64,000 nucleotides of DNA from Sarcocystis neurona. Lineage: Eukaryota; Apicomplexa; Conoidasida; Eucoccidiorida; Sarcocystidae. Both the position numbers and the translations under genes were made by a program. A model generated the notes under the pieces. The model did no database searches and was not told where the DNA came from. It saw only the letters and a list, made by a program, of their open reading frames with translations. The stretch spans positions 1-64,000 of the forward strand of contig KL647335.1 in the NCBI GenBank assembly GCA_000727475.1, read 5' to 3'. Position 1 is the first letter of the stretch, and the number at the start of each line of letters is the position of its first letter. Below are positions 62,081 through 64,000 of this stretch, piece after piece.

Positions 62081-64000
62081 GTAGGCTGCAACGTTCTTCT
62101 TCGCTGCTCCACTTTTTCTCTTCTCTCTTGCGACGAGCAGCAGGCGGCCCAAGTCTCCTGTAGAGCCACCACGGTGCTGCCTTGTCAGCAAGTGGGCCGA
62201 AGAGCCACAGCCGAAGACGGGCAGGCGCCTGCGTCTTGTGGCTGTAGAGAGACCAAACGTTCTGTGATAGTATGTCTAGCATGCGTACGCTGTCGTCAGA
62301 ACAACGTAAGAGTAAGTAGACAAAATCTGGCTGCTGCGGTGTGTTGGCAGGGTGACGACCCATATCTGTCTGGCCGGTGTGTGTGTATCTGTTTGACTAA
62401 GGTGGATACAGAGAGAGACAGAAAGAGAGGAAAATCGGGGAAGCTGGTAAACAGAGACAGAGAGAGGGAGACAGATATATCCATATATGTGTGTTCGACT
62501 GGTGAAGCTGCTGGTATGCAGATCTCTATATCTGACTGCTACGAGTGTGTAGGGAGAAAAAGAAATATAAGGAGGTGATACAAATATCTTATATATATAT
62601 GTATGGAGTTCATTTCTACCGTGCGGATAGGAAAAGAAAGAGGGGGAGAGGGAGATACAGTGTGCAGCAAGTGTGATTGTGTATTCGTTTGATAGGTAGG
62701 TGGGCGTAGGTTGGTGTAGCTGCGTTTCAAAATATATATAGAGAGAGAAAGAGAAAGACAGCCACGTAGAAATCTGGACAAATGTGCATGAATAGGACCA
62801 GAGGGACACGTGACGTGGTCTCTGGCCCTCGATCGACTTCCCTTCTTTCTGCTGGAAATTACAGTCGTCCGTCTCTTCCATTCGCGTGCATCTGCGTGCG
62901 GCTACGCAGTGTGTCTGCATGCGCATGCAGAGATTTTCTGCGTGGGAAGGAGGTTGTACTGGCCGGTGTGAGTAGAAATGGTGGAATTTCACAGATGCAG
63001 AGAAGTATCGGTGACGACCAGAACGACACGGGCCGGATCTACACAAAAGCACGTCTATCTGCTTGCGTGCGTGCATCTATATGTGTACGTCCGTACATGT
63101 ACACACGTACATGTATTCGCATTCCTACGTACGTGTGTATATATTAGCGAATGTATGCACAGGGGTACCTGTGCGTATGTATGTGAATTCATATATGTAA
63201 AGGTATATTCATATATATATATCTGCGAGCCCAATGGTATACATACATGTCTGCATGTGTGTGTGTGTGTGTCGACGTGCGTAGTAGAAGCCTATGATGC
63301 ATGCACTGGAAGAAAGTTGGTTTCTGATGCGGTCCACGTATTTGAACGGAGAGGCATTTATGTATGGCTGTTATTACACATTTTCATCAGAATTCACTAA
63401 TAGAGAGAAATATTCATTTGGTGGGAAGTGGACCTACAGCTTCCGTCCGAGCACATACATGAAGAGGAAGAAGCATTCACGTTCGGTTGGTTCTGCACCT
63501 ACAACTTCATTCCCCTGTACGCATATATTGAAGACATATTCGTTCCTTTCATTCGAGCACACACGTTTGAGTAGAAGGAAATATTCTTTCGGTTGATAGG
63601 GCACCTACACGTTTCACTCCACTGGACATGCGCGTCTACACACACACGTTCAGACACACGGGCACTCCAACATATACGTATATATATATATGTATACACG
63701 CATATGTATACGGCAGGGCACGTCCAGTTTTCATTCGAGCTTATGTATGTATGTATGGAAGCACTTGTTTGTGGTTGATGTTGCACCTGCTGTTTCCCTC
63801 GAGAGTATGTGTGTGAGTGGGAAGGAACACATTTTCGTCCGGTGGGTGCTGCACGTATATTACGAGCATCCATACTTCTGCACATCGTTGTCGGAAAGGA
63901 GACGGTTGCTCGTTGCTGGTGGGCCGTGCCCGTGTATATACCCTTGCAGGGGAGGACACGAGCGGGAAGGCGAAGGAGGAGCTGAAGAAACTGAGTGAGA
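61792..64000 (+). CDS. Elongation factor 1-beta (eEF1B), 5' part
   Basis: Join 61792-62080 and 63950 to beyond the window. Exon 1 gives MAAAVDFGNLKSDAGVGKLN, then DYLSTRSFITGYAATQDDAS, SKFVHANRWYRHVSHFSPLE and the acidic DEDDDIDLFG. This matches the GST-C-like N-terminal domain and the conserved DDDIDLFG junction of eEF1B guanine-exchange subunits, which reload eEF1A with GTP during translation elongation. The donor G|GTAGGC (phase 1) and acceptor TTGCAG (63944-63949) join to Gly and read on as GEDTSGKAKEELKKLSE, the expected charged linker. The C-terminal exchange domain lies beyond the window. ATG context AAAATGG favours this start. Confidence 0.93.
62081..63949 (+). other. EF-1 beta intron 1 with minisatellite
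   Basis: GTAGGC...TTGCAG, 1,869 nt. It contains GAGAGA and TA tracts (62400-62750), TG/TA microsatellites (63060-63290), and a degenerate minisatellite (63405-63870). Open frames inside it carry no recognised domain. Confidence 0.8.
63405..63870 (+). repeat. Degenerate minisatellite in EF-1 beta intron 1
   Basis: At least five units share GAA(A/G)(T/C)A(T)TC-(T)TT(C)GGT(T/G)G-type cores followed by GCACCTACA(A/C). They lie near 63407, 63470, 63578, 63756 and 63823, with spacing of about 63 to 178 bases. Confidence 0.6.
63950..64000 (+). CDS. EF-1 beta exon 2, start only
   Basis: Reads (G)EDTSGKAKEELKKLSE in phase with exon 1 and is cut by the window end. Confidence 0.88.

Overview
The window looks like nuclear DNA of a coccidian apicomplexan, most likely an Eimeria species. 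The reasons are dense CAG/CTG trinucleotide tracts that translate as Ala/Gln/Ser homopolymers inside real exons, TA- and TG-rich microsatellites in the introns, long introns with GT-AG borders, and a sharp split between a plain segment (about 1-25.6 kb) and a repeat-rich, gene-bearing segment (25.6-64 kb). Alternating feature-poor and feature-rich segments are established for Eimeria tenella chromosome 1. The assignment is inference; no species-specific marker was matched.

Bases 1-25.6 kb contain no gene I can assign. What is visible there is a diverged 1.17-kb-spaced duplication, a 17-bp hairpin, several two-copy tandem repeats (periods about 25, 75, 113 and 142 bp), a degenerate Thr/Ala-type triplet tract, and one short F-box-like coding remnant broken by a frame change (9631-9922).

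Bases 26980-47147 (+) hold a ten-exon gene whose exon phases all join exactly (7,623 nt, 2,540 aa). It encodes a RAD16-type SNF2/RING DNA-repair ATPase. The expected parts are present in order: Walker A (DEMGMGKT), DEAH box, [12 protein letters not shown], and helicase C with motifs V and VI. There are also unusual additions: an N-terminal PARP-type zinc finger, and a roughly 1,000-residue insertion between motifs Ib and II that carries a C2HC finger (known in plant RAD16-like proteins), a UBA domain and a SAP domain. In this gene CAG repeats lie on the sense strand in exons, whereas CTG repeats lie on the sense strand in introns, often just before the 3' splice site.

Bases 47.1-54.6 kb contain repeat-rich DNA and a phase-compatible candidate gene of unknown function (exons at 48300-48423 and 48966-49148, perhaps 51271-51557). 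Bases 54585-55268 (-) encode a small reticulon-domain protein of the ER membrane in a single exon. Bases 55.3-61.7 kb are CAG/CTG- and pyrimidine-rich with no certain gene; a short WD40/HIRA-like segment lies near 61.09-61.30 kb. Bases 61792-62080 and 63950-64000 (+) are exon 1 and the start of exon 2 of eukaryotic elongation factor 1-beta (the eEF1A nucleotide-exchange factor), cut by the window edge.

The three recognised genes (DNA repair, ER shaping, translation) are unrelated housekeeping genes and show no functional cluster. The most unusual object is the RAD16 protein with its added DNA-break, ubiquitin and scaffold/DNA-binding modules.
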